DNA from: Pseudolysobacter sp964466115
GTDB taxonomy: Bacteria; Pseudomonadota; Gammaproteobacteria; Xanthomonadales; Rhodanobacteraceae
Direction: 5' to 3'
Length of the DNA: 51,630 nucleotides
NCBI GenBank assembly: GCA_964466115.1
Contig: CAYXMH010000026.1
Span: forward strand, 1-51,630
Positions 8,082-16,192 of the stretch are shown piece after piece. The translations under genes were made by a program, and so were the position numbers. Under the pieces are notes generated by a model. It saw only the letters and a list, made by a program, of their open reading frames with translations. It searched no databases and was not told the DNA's origin. How positions within the stretch are numbered: position 1 is the first letter of the stretch; the number at the start of each line of letters is the position of its first letter.

Positions 8082-8120
8082 CCCGCTTTTTACGCACTTA
8101 ATTTATAGCGAGTCGTGCGC
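8082..8120 (+). promoter_or_regulatory. Duplicated upstream element, copy serving the plus-strand peptide gene
   Basis: CCCGCTTTTTACGCACTTAATTTATAGCGAGTCGTGCGC is given here only by its span and core, TTACGCACTTAATTTATAG. It is the partner of 7898-7934 in inverted orientation. Its gene-side edge lies 94 bp before the ATG of the 81-aa peptide. Shared control of the two peptide genes is the simplest reading; terminal repeats of a small mobile element are the alternative. Confidence 0.6.
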
Positions 8121-8214
8121 CCGCATGTAAGCAAATGGCGGCAGGATTATTTTACACACGGCGTAACTGCTGCTTGTCGCAAGGATGCAATCATGATTTT
8201 TTGTAGGAGGGTAT

Positions 8215-8460
8215 ATGAAGAATGAGTTTCGTGAATTAACCCATATGGAATTGCAATCCATCGCCGGTGGCTTTTTTAATCCGTTGCCGGAACCCGATCC
8301 GGTTTTCGTTGGATTCACTCCGATCCCAAGTGTGGATAAACCCATACCCGATCCGCCGTATTGGAGCGTATCTGATCCTGCACTGGGTCCTCTCGTCAAT
8401 CCAGCCTTCGGGCCGCCGACACCGGAGCCGGCAAAACCCGCCAAACCGGGTGGACCATAA
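8215..8460 (+). CDS. Double-glycine-leader peptide precursor (bacteriocin-like), 81 aa
   Basis: A strong AGGAGG site (8205-8210) precedes the ATG. The leader is MKNEFRELTHMELQSIAGG, again exactly 19 residues ending G-G. The predicted core is 62 residues with 20 prolines, few charges, a P-P-Y-W motif followed by S-D-P, and a C-terminal P-A-K-P-A-K-P-G-G-P. It has no cysteines, so disulfides or lanthionines are excluded. The core does not match a bacteriocin class I know. The leader predicts cleavage and export by a C39-type ABC transporter; the only one in this window is at 31983-34145. The divergent peptide at 7605-7778 is clearly related in its leader and partly in its core. Confidence 0.85.
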   Translation: MKNEFRELTHMELQSIAGGFFNPLPEPDPVFVGFTPIPSVDKPIPDPPYWSVSDPALGPLVNPAFGPPTPEPAKPAKPGGP

Positions 8461-8512
8461 TCGATTGTTTGTCGAATAAAACCCACCGAATAAGACACGT
8501 TCGGGGAATAGA

Positions 8513-8842
8513 TTAAGGAACCACTCTTAAGTTCGCCGGATCAGAATCGGGTAGCGTTACCACAAATGTGTTGATGCCGTTGTCGGTTCTGCTCCGGCTC
8601 TCTCTGGGGGTCGCTGAATGGGTTGGCATAAAAGAATGTTGACCCAAGCGCCTGCGCAACATATGTCTCGGGGGAACCTCGGCTGGGCTTCATCGCCGCA
8701 GCCGCTAGTGCCCGGGTTATGATGGGCTGATAATGCTATCTCCCCAGCGTAAGCCCTCCACCACTGCCGATTGGGCCGCGAAATAAGCCGTACTACTTCC
8801 CCCAACACCAAAACGGCCTATACTTAAGCCAAGCCCGGTCTG
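8513..8842 (-). pseudogene. Decayed minus-strand gene remnant, family not recognised
   Basis: Protein-like stretches occur in different frames on the minus strand: first a Gly/Ala-rich piece with S-T-A-Y-F-A-A-Q-S-A-V-V-E-G-L-R-W-G-D near 8830-8730, then S-P-E-T-Y-V-A-Q-A-L-G-S-T-F-F-Y-A-N-P-F-S-D-P near 8680-8610, then I-N-T-F-V-V-T-L-P-D-S-D-P-A-N-L-R-V-V-P ending in a stop at 8513-8515. Together they suggest one gene broken by at least two frameshifts. I cannot name the family. It fills most of the gap between the 81-aa peptide and rsfS. Confidence 0.35.
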
Positions 8843-8882
8843 CTAGCCGGCGTACATTCTCAGTCTATGAGGTAATCCAGGC

Positions 8883-9296
8883 TTGGTTACACCAGCGAAA
8901 GCACGCAACAAGGTACCATCGAGACCCCGCCCCCCTTCTCAACCGGACATGGTTGAGCGCCTACAACAGCAGGTGCGAACGGCGTTAAGCGAACTTAAGG
9001 CTAATGATGTCCGTGAAATTGATGTGCGAGAAAAAACCTCGATTACCGATTGGCTGGTAATTGCTAGCGGTACATCGACGCGGCATGTTCGATCCATTGC
9101 CGATGAAGTGGTTAAGCTCGCTAAGAAAATTGGCGTGCTGCCGACGGGAGTGGAAGGGGAAGGTCAGGGGGAATGGGTGCTGGTCGATCTGGGCGATATC
9201 ATCGTGCATGTGATGTTGCCACGCATCCGGGAGTTTTATGGACTGGAGCGACTATGGACGATCGGTGACGATCATCCGCCAGTGCACGAGGGTTAA
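8883..9296 (+). CDS. rsfS: Ribosomal silencing factor RsfS
   Basis: RsfS (Iojap/YbeB family) binds ribosomal protein L14 on the 50S subunit and blocks joining with 30S in starvation. Family motifs are clear: S-I-T-D-W-L-V-I-A-S-G-T-S-T-R-H-V, G-V-E-G-E, and W-V-L-V-D-L-G-D-I-I-V-H-V-M, ending in F-Y-G-L-E-R-L-W. A TTG at 8883 has a good GAGGT site (8869-8873) nine bases upstream and gives 137 aa with a proline-rich N-terminus. The ATG at 8949 gives 115 aa and aligns better with E. coli but lacks a clear ribosome site. rlmH follows 30 bp later, the conserved pair. Confidence 0.93.
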   Translation: MVTPAKARNKVPSRPRPPSQPDMVERLQQQVRTALSELKANDVREIDVREKTSITDWLVIASGTSTRHVRSIADEVVKLAKKIGVLPTGVEGEGQGEWVLVDLGDIIVHVMLPRIREFYGLERLWTIGDDHPPVHEG

Positions 9297-9326
9297 TCGT
9301 TTGGCAGCTGAATCGGGATAGCGTTC

Positions 9327-9818
9327 GTGCGCGCGCAGTTGATTTGCATTGGCGAACGCATGCCGACTTGGGTGAGTTTAGGTTATGCCGAATACGTCAA
9401 ACGCTTGTCGCGCGAGTTGAATATAACCTTGCGCGAGCTGCCGCTCGGCACACGTAGTAAAAGTCGCGATGCGGCGCACGCGGTTGCTGTTGAGGGTCAG
9501 GCGATGCTGGCGGCCTTGCCGAAACAGGCGCACGTGGTTGCGTTGGATGGCCGGGGCGAGGCTTGGAGCAGTGAGCAATTGGCCCAGCAGCTACAACGCT
9601 GGCGCATGTTGGGTCGCGATTTAGCTTTCCTAATTGGTGGTCCGGATGGGTTAGCGCTTGAGGTATTGGAGCGCGCTGATCAACGTTGGTCGCTTGGGCC
9701 GTTGACCTTACCGCATGCGATCGTGCGCATTGTGCTGGCTGAGCAAATGTATCGAGCGGTGAGTATGCTGGCCAATCATCCTTATCATCGGGCTTCTAGC
9801 GAAGGGAACTCCTCTTAA
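9327..9818 (+). CDS. rlmH: 23S rRNA pseudouridine-1915 N3-methyltransferase
   Basis: SPOUT-class methyltransferase that modifies pseudouridine 1915 of 23S rRNA on the assembled 70S ribosome. It starts with GTG at 9327. The protein shows the family features L-I-G-G-P-D-G-L near residue 103, L-T-L-P-H-A-I-V-R-I-V-L-A-E-Q-M-Y-R-A, and the C-terminal N-H-P-Y-H-R. In E. coli the protein stops just after H-R-E; here a short tail (A-S-S-E-G-N-S-S) follows, giving 163 aa. It lies directly after rsfS. Confidence 0.96.
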   Translation: MRAQLICIGERMPTWVSLGYAEYVKRLSRELNITLRELPLGTRSKSRDAAHAVAVEGQAMLAALPKQAHVVALDGRGEAWSSEQLAQQLQRWRMLGRDLAFLIGGPDGLALEVLERADQRWSLGPLTLPHAIVRIVLAEQMYRAVSMLANHPYHRASSEGNSS

Positions 9819-9885
9819 TTAGATAGTAACGTCGGGTGCATTAGACTGCGCACTATATATAATTTCATTCCCGCTTCATAAATGC

Positions 9886-9959
9886 CGTCAGTCCCGCGCA
9901 GGCGGGAATCCAGTTGCGGCTAGCATGCTCATTGGATTGCCGCCTGCGCGGGAATGACG
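9886..9959. repeat. Dispersed palindromic repeat (CCCGCGCAGGCGGGAAT type)
   Basis: Arms 9886-9912 and 9933-9959 are inverted repeats over 27 bp with two mismatches. The core is TCCCGCGCAGGCGGGAATCCA. This is a familiar dispersed intergenic repeat of proteobacteria (recalled). A shorter relative lies at 41788-41813. It separates rlmH from maf. Confidence 0.75.
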
Positions 9960-10024
9960 ATAACGAAATTTGAAATGGAATTAAGATGAAAAAAACCGTA
10001 AACCGAATATTGCGATTTTAACGG

Positions 10025-10624
10025 ATGCTTTATCTTGCCTCACAGTCGCCACGCCGCCGCCAATTGCTCGAGCAACTTGGGTTGAAGTTTGGAATTGTGG
10101 ATATTGATGTTCCGGAAATCCGCGATCCCGGCGAATCGGTAGAAGATTATGTCATTCGAGTGGCGCGTGAGAAAGCGTGCGCCGGGTTCAAGAAACTGGA
10201 TGGCGACAGTGGTGTACTCGTGCTAGGGGCCGATACCGAAGTGGTGCTGAATGACCGCGTATTCGGGAAGCCCGCTAGTCCTGCGCACGCGGTGGAGATG
10301 TTGGTTGACCTGTCGGGGCGCACGCATCGGGTATTATCTGCGGTGTGCTGCGCCGCAAAAAATCGTGTGGGGCATGCCATTAAGGTGTCTGAGGTGAGTT
10401 TTGCCGCATTGACTAGGGCTGAGATTGACGCCTACGTCGCCTCCTCAGAGCCGCAGGGTAAGGCCGGTGCCTATGCCATTCAGGGCCAAGCGGCTGCGTT
10501 TATCACGCATTTGAATGGGAGTTATTCGGCCGTCATGGGATTGCCATTGTATGAAACGGCGCAGTTGTTGCGTGACTTTGGGATCGGCAATGAACTTAAC
10601 GTGGCATCCGCGCACTTAGAATGA
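10025..10624 (+). CDS. maf: Maf family nucleotide pyrophosphatase (dTTP/UTP type)
   Basis: House-cleaning pyrophosphatase of the Maf/YhdE group, acting on dTTP, UTP and modified pyrimidine nucleotides. The sequence shows L-A-S-Q-S-P-R-R at the N-terminus, V-L-G-A-D-T-E-V-V-L-N in the middle (about residues 65-75), G-K-A-G-A-Y-A-I-Q-G and N-G-S-Y-S-A-V-M-G-L-P near the end. It resembles E. coli YhdE more than YceF. Length is 199 aa, typical. It precedes rng, as in many gammaproteobacteria. Confidence 0.93.
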   Translation: MLYLASQSPRRRQLLEQLGLKFGIVDIDVPEIRDPGESVEDYVIRVAREKACAGFKKLDGDSGVLVLGADTEVVLNDRVFGKPASPAHAVEMLVDLSGRTHRVLSAVCCAAKNRVGHAIKVSEVSFAALTRAEIDAYVASSEPQGKAGAYAIQGQAAAFITHLNGSYSAVMGLPLYETAQLLRDFGIGNELNVASAHLE

Positions 10625-10661
10625 GCGCTCATGGAATCAATTCAATTAGAGATTAGCATCG

Positions 10662-12140
10662 GTGTCCGAAGAACTTCTGATTAACGTTACCCCTCGTGAA
10701 ACACGCGTGGCTCTGGTGGAAAATGGCATGCTGCAAGAGGTGCATGTGGAGCGTGCGCAAAAACGCGGCTATGTCGGCAATATCTATAAAGGCCGCGTAT
10801 CTCGCGTTATGCCCGGTATGCAAGCCGCGTTTATCGAGATCGGGCTTGATCGCGCCGCATTTTTGCACGCCTCCGATGTCTTGCGCTCAACTCCGGTATT
10901 GATTGCCGAGGCCGCGGAGAGCACGATTCCAACCCCACCACCGATCAGCGAATTGGTGCGCGATGGGCAAGAGTTGGTCGTGCAGGTGGTTAAGGATCCA
11001 TTGGGAACCAAAGGGGCGCGATTAACCACGCATTTATCGATCCCGTCGCGTTATTTAGTGCTGTTGCCTTACAGCCGGCAGATTGGCGTGTCGATGCGCA
11101 TTGAAGGCGAAGCGGAACGCGCGCGGCTTAAGGACATCCTGCAGCAACTGAGCAGCAACACCGGTTGTGGCTACATCGTGCGCACCAATGCGGAAGGCCA
11201 GTCGCAGGAGGCATTGGCTGAAGACGTCGATTACCTGAACAAGGTGTGGGAATCAATAACGACGGCGATGCCGCGAGTGAATGTGGGCGAACGCGTGTAC
11301 GAGGACTTGTCGCTGCCGTTGCGGGCGCTGCGCGATTTGATGCGGCGTGAGATTGAAAAAGTGCGTGTCGATTCGCGCGAGACGTTTGACAAAACCGTTC
11401 GCTTTGCGCGGCAGTTTATGCCGGAGCTGGCCGAGCGCTTGGAACACTATCCTGGCGAACGTCCGATTTTTGATCTTTATGGCGTGGAGGATGAAATTCA
11501 ACGCGCGCTAAAGAAAGAAGTGCCGTTGAAATCGGGCGGTTATCTGGTGGTTGATCAAACCGAAGCGATGACCACCATTGATGTAAATACCGGTGCTTTC
11601 CTGGGCGCGCGCAATTTGGAGGAAACCGTTTACAAAACCAATCTGGAGGCGGCGCAAGCCGCGGCACGGCAATTGCGCGTGCGTAATCTTGGCGGGATCA
11701 TCATTATCGATTTCATCGATATGAACGACGTGGAGCACAAGCGCCAGGTATTGCGCATGTTGGAGAAAACGCTTACCCGGGACCGTGCCAAAACCACGGT
11801 GTATGAAATGTCCCCGTTGGGATTGGTGGAAATGACGCGCAAGCGCACCACCGAAAGTTTAGAGCATTTGTTGTGTGAGCCTTGCCCGACCTGCGCGGGG
11901 CGCGGCAGCATCAAATCGGCCGAGACAGTCACCTACGAAATTTTCCGCGAGATCACACGCGCGGTGCGGCAATTCGAAGCGGCGCGCTTGTTGGTGCTGG
12001 CGGCGCCAAAAATTGTGAGCCGGATTCTCGAGGATGAATCCGGAGCGGTGGCGGAATTGGAAGAGTTCATCGGTAAAACAATCCGCTTTCAACCGGAGGA
12101 GCACTACGCCCAGGAGCAATACGATGTGGTCTTGCTGTAA
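10662..12140 (+). CDS. rng: Ribonuclease G
   Basis: Endonuclease that matures the 5' end of 16S rRNA and degrades some mRNAs. GTG start. An S1 RNA-binding domain covers about residues 35-125. The catalytic core carries D-V-N-T-G-A-F and I-I-I-I-D-F-I-D-M with the metal-binding aspartates. The zinc-link motif C-x2-C (C-P-T-C-A-G-R-G) lies near residue 410. Length is 492 aa against 489 in E. coli, and the protein lacks the RNase E scaffold tail. It lies between maf and yhdP, the conserved order. Confidence 0.96.
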   Translation: MSEELLINVTPRETRVALVENGMLQEVHVERAQKRGYVGNIYKGRVSRVMPGMQAAFIEIGLDRAAFLHASDVLRSTPVLIAEAAESTIPTPPPISELVRDGQELVVQVVKDPLGTKGARLTTHLSIPSRYLVLLPYSRQIGVSMRIEGEAERARLKDILQQLSSNTGCGYIVRTNAEGQSQEALAEDVDYLNKVWESITTAMPRVNVGERVYEDLSLPLRALRDLMRREIEKVRVDSRETFDKTVRFARQFMPELAERLEHYPGERPIFDLYGVEDEIQRALKKEVPLKSGGYLVVDQTEAMTTIDVNTGAFLGARNLEETVYKTNLEAAQAAARQLRVRNLGGIIIIDFIDMNDVEHKRQVLRMLEKTLTRDRAKTTVYEMSPLGLVEMTRKRTTESLEHLLCEPCPTCAGRGSIKSAETVTYEIFREITRAVRQFEAARLLVLAAPKIVSRILEDESGAVAELEEFIGKTIRFQPEEHYAQEQYDVVLL

Positions 12141-12180
12141 CCGGCCGCGGCGTGGCGCCTAATGACGCGGGCCCAATAAC

Positions 12181-15100
12181 GTGAGCGTTTGGCGTCGTCG
12201 TTTACGCCGTACCCGCTTCTTCTTGCAGGCGCTGTTGGCGTTTGTGTTGATTGGCGCGGCGTTGTTGATGGCGTTAGGCCAGTTATTGCTGCCTTGGCTA
12301 GTGCAGCATCCGGAGCGAGTAAGTGCGTTTCTTGCCGAACGCGTAGGCCGCCCGGTGACGATCGACCAAGTTCAAGCGCGCTGGCAGCGCAGCGGTCCTT
12401 TATTGAGTCTGCATGGGGTGCACATCGGCGCCGCTAACCCCAACCAACAAGCGTTCGTGATTCCACAAGCCGAACTGGCGTTGAATTTTTACGCGTGGTT
12501 TGAATCCAATCGCAGTTGGAATGAGTTTCGCGTAGTCGGTTTGGAGCTTTCCCTCACGCGCGAGGGCCCGGAAGCGCCCTGGCAGTTGCACGGCCTGGGT
12601 GGCGAGATGGCGCAGAGCGGCGGTAACGAAGAAAACCCGTTGTTTCAGATTGGCTCACTCGTGTTGAAAGCGCTGCATCTTGAGGTCAACGACAACGGAC
12701 GTCGAATTTTGCTTGGTGCGGATGAGTTGCGCCTGATCAATGCTGGGCGCAAACATCGAGTGTTGGGTTATGTGCACTATTTGGAAACGCAGTCGCCGCC
12801 GATAACCTTGATCGTGAACTACGATCAGTCCGACAGCTCCGGTGAGTTGTATCTTAGCGCCAACGAATTGGACTTGGGCGCGTTGCTACGTGGAATTGAT
12901 TTGCGCGGGGTGCAGTTCGTCAATGGCCAAGGACGCGCGGACATCTGGGCCTGGTGGCGCAACGAGAAACTTGACGCGGCGCGGGTCGAAGTGGATTTGC
13001 ATCACCTGGTGTTGCAACCAACCCAAGCAATCGCCCTGAATGGCTCGGAAAAGGTGGAGCCGCATGTTGGATTTGATCGTCTGGCTCTAGGGGCGCGCTG
13101 GCAACGGACCGAAAATGGCTGGGGGTTCGATCTTGCCGATGTCAATTATGTTCGCGGTGGAGATGCGTTCAGCATCGGCTCCTTGCACGCGGGAAAAAGT
13201 CGGCGTGAAAATGCGGTTTCGATGTATGAATTGCGCGCCGAGGCATTGAATCTTGATGCGCTCAGCAGTGTTGCTATGCTGTCCGATGCCCTTTCTGCGC
13301 GGTTGCGACAATGGCTGTATGCTGCCAATCCGCAGGGGCGCGTTCGCAATATTAACCTGCGTTTTGCTGGCATGGACGATTTTGATCTCAACGCGCAAAT
13401 CGAATCTGTGGGTTGGAAGCCCGCACTGGATCTGCCTGGCATGCAAGACTTAACGGCGACTGTGCTAGGCGATCAGGATGCGGTAACGACCCGTTTGCCC
13501 GTACATCATGCGTTTGCCGTTGAATTGCCGCGGGTGTTTCGTCAACCGTTTGAATTTTCCGAATTCTCGGGTGATGTAACCGTTTATCGTGACGATGCGG
13601 CGTGGCGCGTAGAAACTCCCGCCCTGGCGTTTGAAGGTGCGGGCTATGGCGGTGAATTGCGCGGAACGATGGACATTCAAGACGACCATACGCGTCCTTT
13701 GGTGGATTTAGCGGCATTGATCACACACGCTGAAACCTCGGCCGCAAAGTTGTTTTGGCCAACGAATACGATGCCGGCACCGGTGATCAGTTGGCTCGAT
13801 CGAGCCTTGGTCAGCGGACAGATGAGTAACGCCCGTTTGGTGTTTCGTGGGGACGCCGATGATTGGCCATTTCGTCACGCGATGGGTCGGTTCGAAGCGC
13901 GTGCCGACATCGAGGACATGGTGCTCAACTATCACTCTGAGTGGCCGCGCGCGGAGCACCTGCGCTTGCAAACCAGTTTCGTCAATGACTCAATGCATTT
14001 AAGTGCCAACAGCGGCGAGGTTGGCGCAAACCAAATTCGTCATGCCAGCGCCGATTTACCCGATCTTGGCGAGGGGCAGATCGATATCAATTTGGAAGGT
14101 GCCGGCAGTGGGAAAACACTGTTGGAATTTCTCAAAGCCACACCAGTGGGGCGTACCTATGCCGCGGAATTGCTGGGGGTTGAAGTTGGCGGACGTGGAC
14201 AACTGGGGTTTCATTTGCATTTGCCCGTCAAGGAAATTGAGCAAATGCAGTTGAATGGCAATGTGGCGTTGGCGAATGCCGATCTTCGCGCCAGTCAATG
14301 GAACCTTCGATTTGATAACGCCAATGGCATCATCCGGTTTGCAAAGAACGGGTTTGCCGCGGATGATCTTGCCGTGCAACTGGACGGCTATCCGGCTAAT
14401 TTTAAATTGCTGGTGGGTGGGTTTACGGCAAGCCCCGCACATGCAGCGCAAGCGCAATTGCGCGGTACATTTCCGGTCAAAACGGTGTTGGCGGGCTTCG
14501 CCGCACTGGATGAGTATTGGCCGCGTTTCCCCGGGGCTTCCGATTGGACGGTGGGCCTTAATGTTGAGGCGGCGCAAGTCGGTGGTAATACCCCAGACAA
14601 GCTATTAACGCTAAGTTCCGATTTGCGCGGTACTGCAATCGATTTGCCGGCTCCTTTAGGCAAACCGGCAGCACAATCGATGCCGATCAGCATCGCTTTG
14701 CATTTGCCGATACAAGACAGTCAATTGGAAGTGAAATTGGATCAGGTGATGCAAATGCGAGCGCAATTGCCGGGCCCCAAAAAAACATTTTCGGCACAGC
14801 TTGAGTTTGGTGGGAGCAAACCCGTGCAACTACCAACAGAAGGTCTATTGATCAGCGGTACCGTTCCGACTTTGGACGTTTCTGGTTGGGTTGAATTTTC
14901 GCAAAGGAACGGTGGCGGGACCAATAACCTAATGAAGGTCGATGTTACGGCACGCGACTTACAAGCCTTTGGTAGGCACTTCCATGACACCGCGTTGCGA
15001 TTAACGCCGACGGAAGATGAGTTTGTGGTGGAGCTACAAGGGGAGGCGATAGACGGGAACTTGCATTTACCGCGGGGTGATCTGTTAAAGCGCGGGATTA

Positions 15101-16056
15101 CGGCGCAGTTTGACCGCTTGCATTTGCTCGATGACGATAAACACTCGGACGCGGAACAGGAGAATAACAATCCGGCGGTTATTCCACCCTTGCATATCTC
15201 AGTTACAGACCTTTGGTTGGACCAAGGCCATTTTGGTGCGGCACGGTTGGAGAGCACGCCATCGGCAACCGGTATGCGCATCGAAAGCTTTGAAACGCAC
15301 TCTCCCAATGTGGATATGAGTGCGCGTGGTGAATGGAATGGCCAGGCGAGCGACGAGCACTCGCGGTTCAGAATTGATTTTAGCGCGGAGAACTTAGGGC
15401 GCATGCTCGATGCACTGGGTTATGCCGGCGTGGTGGACGGCGGCCAAACGGTTGCCCACATCGATGCCGGTTGGGATGGGTCGCCCGCCACGTTCGCACT
15501 GGCTAAATTGGACGGATCGTTGAAAATCAAAGTGGCGGAAGGGCGGATTCTTGACGTGAATCCGGGTGCCGGTCGTTTGTTTGGTTTGTTCAGTTTGACG
15601 GAAATTCCGCGGCGATTGTCGCTCGATTTCAGCGATTTTTTCCGTTCGGGCATGAGCTTTACCTCGATTGATGGCGAGTTTTCGATGAATGCGGGCAATG
15701 CCTATACCGAGGATCTCGTGCTGAAAGGTCCGGCTGCGGATATTCGTATACGAGGCCGCACGGGTCTTAAGGTAAAAGATTACGATCAAGACATGGAGGT
15801 GATGCCGCATGTTGGCAGTACCTTGCCGATGGTCGGCGCCATTGCAGGCGGCCCGGTCGGCGCTGCTGCCGGATTGGTGCTTCAGGGCGTGTTGCGCAAT
15901 CAAATCAACCAGGTAATACGCGCCCATTATCGCGTGCAGGGCAGCTGGGAAAAACCGGTAATTACCCTGATTGCCAGCGAACCGGTTAAGCCGCCTGCCA
16001 AGGAAGATACCAAGGCCAAGCCGCGCGCGTCTGGAAATAAGAACCGTTCGAACTGA
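12181..16056 (+). CDS. yhdP: YhdP family AsmA-like envelope protein
   Basis: Very large (1291 aa) protein with one N-terminal membrane helix (about residues 13-37) and a long periplasmic part rich in beta strand. YhdP and other AsmA-like proteins bridge the two membranes and carry phospholipid to the outer membrane (known for E. coli). The C-terminal AsmA-like region has the family pattern L-D-G-S-L-K-I-K-V-A-E-G-R-I-L-D-V-N-P-G-A-G-R-L-F-G-L-F, split here for naming only, at about residue 1110 onward. It starts with GTG at 12181, 40 bp after rng. In relatives it is followed by tldD; here the beta-helix gene intervenes. Confidence 0.93.
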   Translation: MSVWRRRLRRTRFFLQALLAFVLIGAALLMALGQLLLPWLVQHPERVSAFLAERVGRPVTIDQVQARWQRSGPLLSLHGVHIGAANPNQQAFVIPQAELALNFYAWFESNRSWNEFRVVGLELSLTREGPEAPWQLHGLGGEMAQSGGNEENPLFQIGSLVLKALHLEVNDNGRRILLGADELRLINAGRKHRVLGYVHYLETQSPPITLIVNYDQSDSSGELYLSANELDLGALLRGIDLRGVQFVNGQGRADIWAWWRNEKLDAARVEVDLHHLVLQPTQAIALNGSEKVEPHVGFDRLALGARWQRTENGWGFDLADVNYVRGGDAFSIGSLHAGKSRRENAVSMYELRAEALNLDALSSVAMLSDALSARLRQWLYAANPQGRVRNINLRFAGMDDFDLNAQIESVGWKPALDLPGMQDLTATVLGDQDAVTTRLPVHHAFAVELPRVFRQPFEFSEFSGDVTVYRDDAAWRVETPALAFEGAGYGGELRGTMDIQDDHTRPLVDLAALITHAETSAAKLFWPTNTMPAPVISWLDRALVSGQMSNARLVFRGDADDWPFRHAMGRFEARADIEDMVLNYHSEWPRAEHLRLQTSFVNDSMHLSANSGEVGANQIRHASADLPDLGEGQIDINLEGAGSGKTLLEFLKATPVGRTYAAELLGVEVGGRGQLGFHLHLPVKEIEQMQLNGNVALANADLRASQWNLRFDNANGIIRFAKNGFAADDLAVQLDGYPANFKLLVGGFTASPAHAAQAQLRGTFPVKTVLAGFAALDEYWPRFPGASDWTVGLNVEAAQVGGNTPDKLLTLSSDLRGTAIDLPAPLGKPAAQSMPISIALHLPIQDSQLEVKLDQVMQMRAQLPGPKKTFSAQLEFGGSKPVQLPTEGLLISGTVPTLDVSGWVEFSQRNGGGTNNLMKVDVTARDLQAFGRHFHDTALRLTPTEDEFVVELQGEAIDGNLHLPRGDLLKRGITAQFDRLHLLDDDKHSDAEQENNNPAVIPPLHISVTDLWLDQGHFGAARLESTPSATGMRIESFETHSPNVDMSARGEWNGQASDEHSRFRIDFSAENLGRMLDALGYAGVVDGGQTVAHIDAGWDGSPATFALAKLDGSLKIKVAEGRILDVNPGAGRLFGLFSLTEIPRRLSLDFSDFFRSGMSFTSIDGEFSMNAGNAYTEDLVLKGPAADIRIRGRTGLKVKDYDQDMEVMPHVGSTLPMVGAIAGGPVGAAAGLVLQGVLRNQINQVIRAHYRVQGSWEKPVITLIASEPVKPPAKEDTKAKPRASGNKNRSN

Positions 16057-16192
16057 AAGATATTGGCTTGAGTGGCGCTAGCGGTTATTTGTAATGGGCT
16101 TAATCCCACGTTGATTACAATACTATCATATTTAACATTTAATCAATGTGGACAATGTGTAAGGATCGGCGGTTTCTGAAGAGAATAAGGGT

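Noticed and set aside
7898..8120. Miniature inverted-repeat transposable element
   Set aside because: Not excluded, but no target-site duplication is visible and each copy stands at a similar distance before a related gene, which fits a regulatory element better.
8103..8498. 131-codon minus-strand frame over the 81-aa peptide gene
   Set aside because: Gly/Pro-rich because it mirrors the proline-rich core; the plus-strand gene has the AGGAGG site and the leader motif.
14742..15404. 220-codon open frame antisense to yhdP
   Set aside because: Serine/asparagine/arginine-rich shadow of a strong coding gene; no ribosome site or motif.
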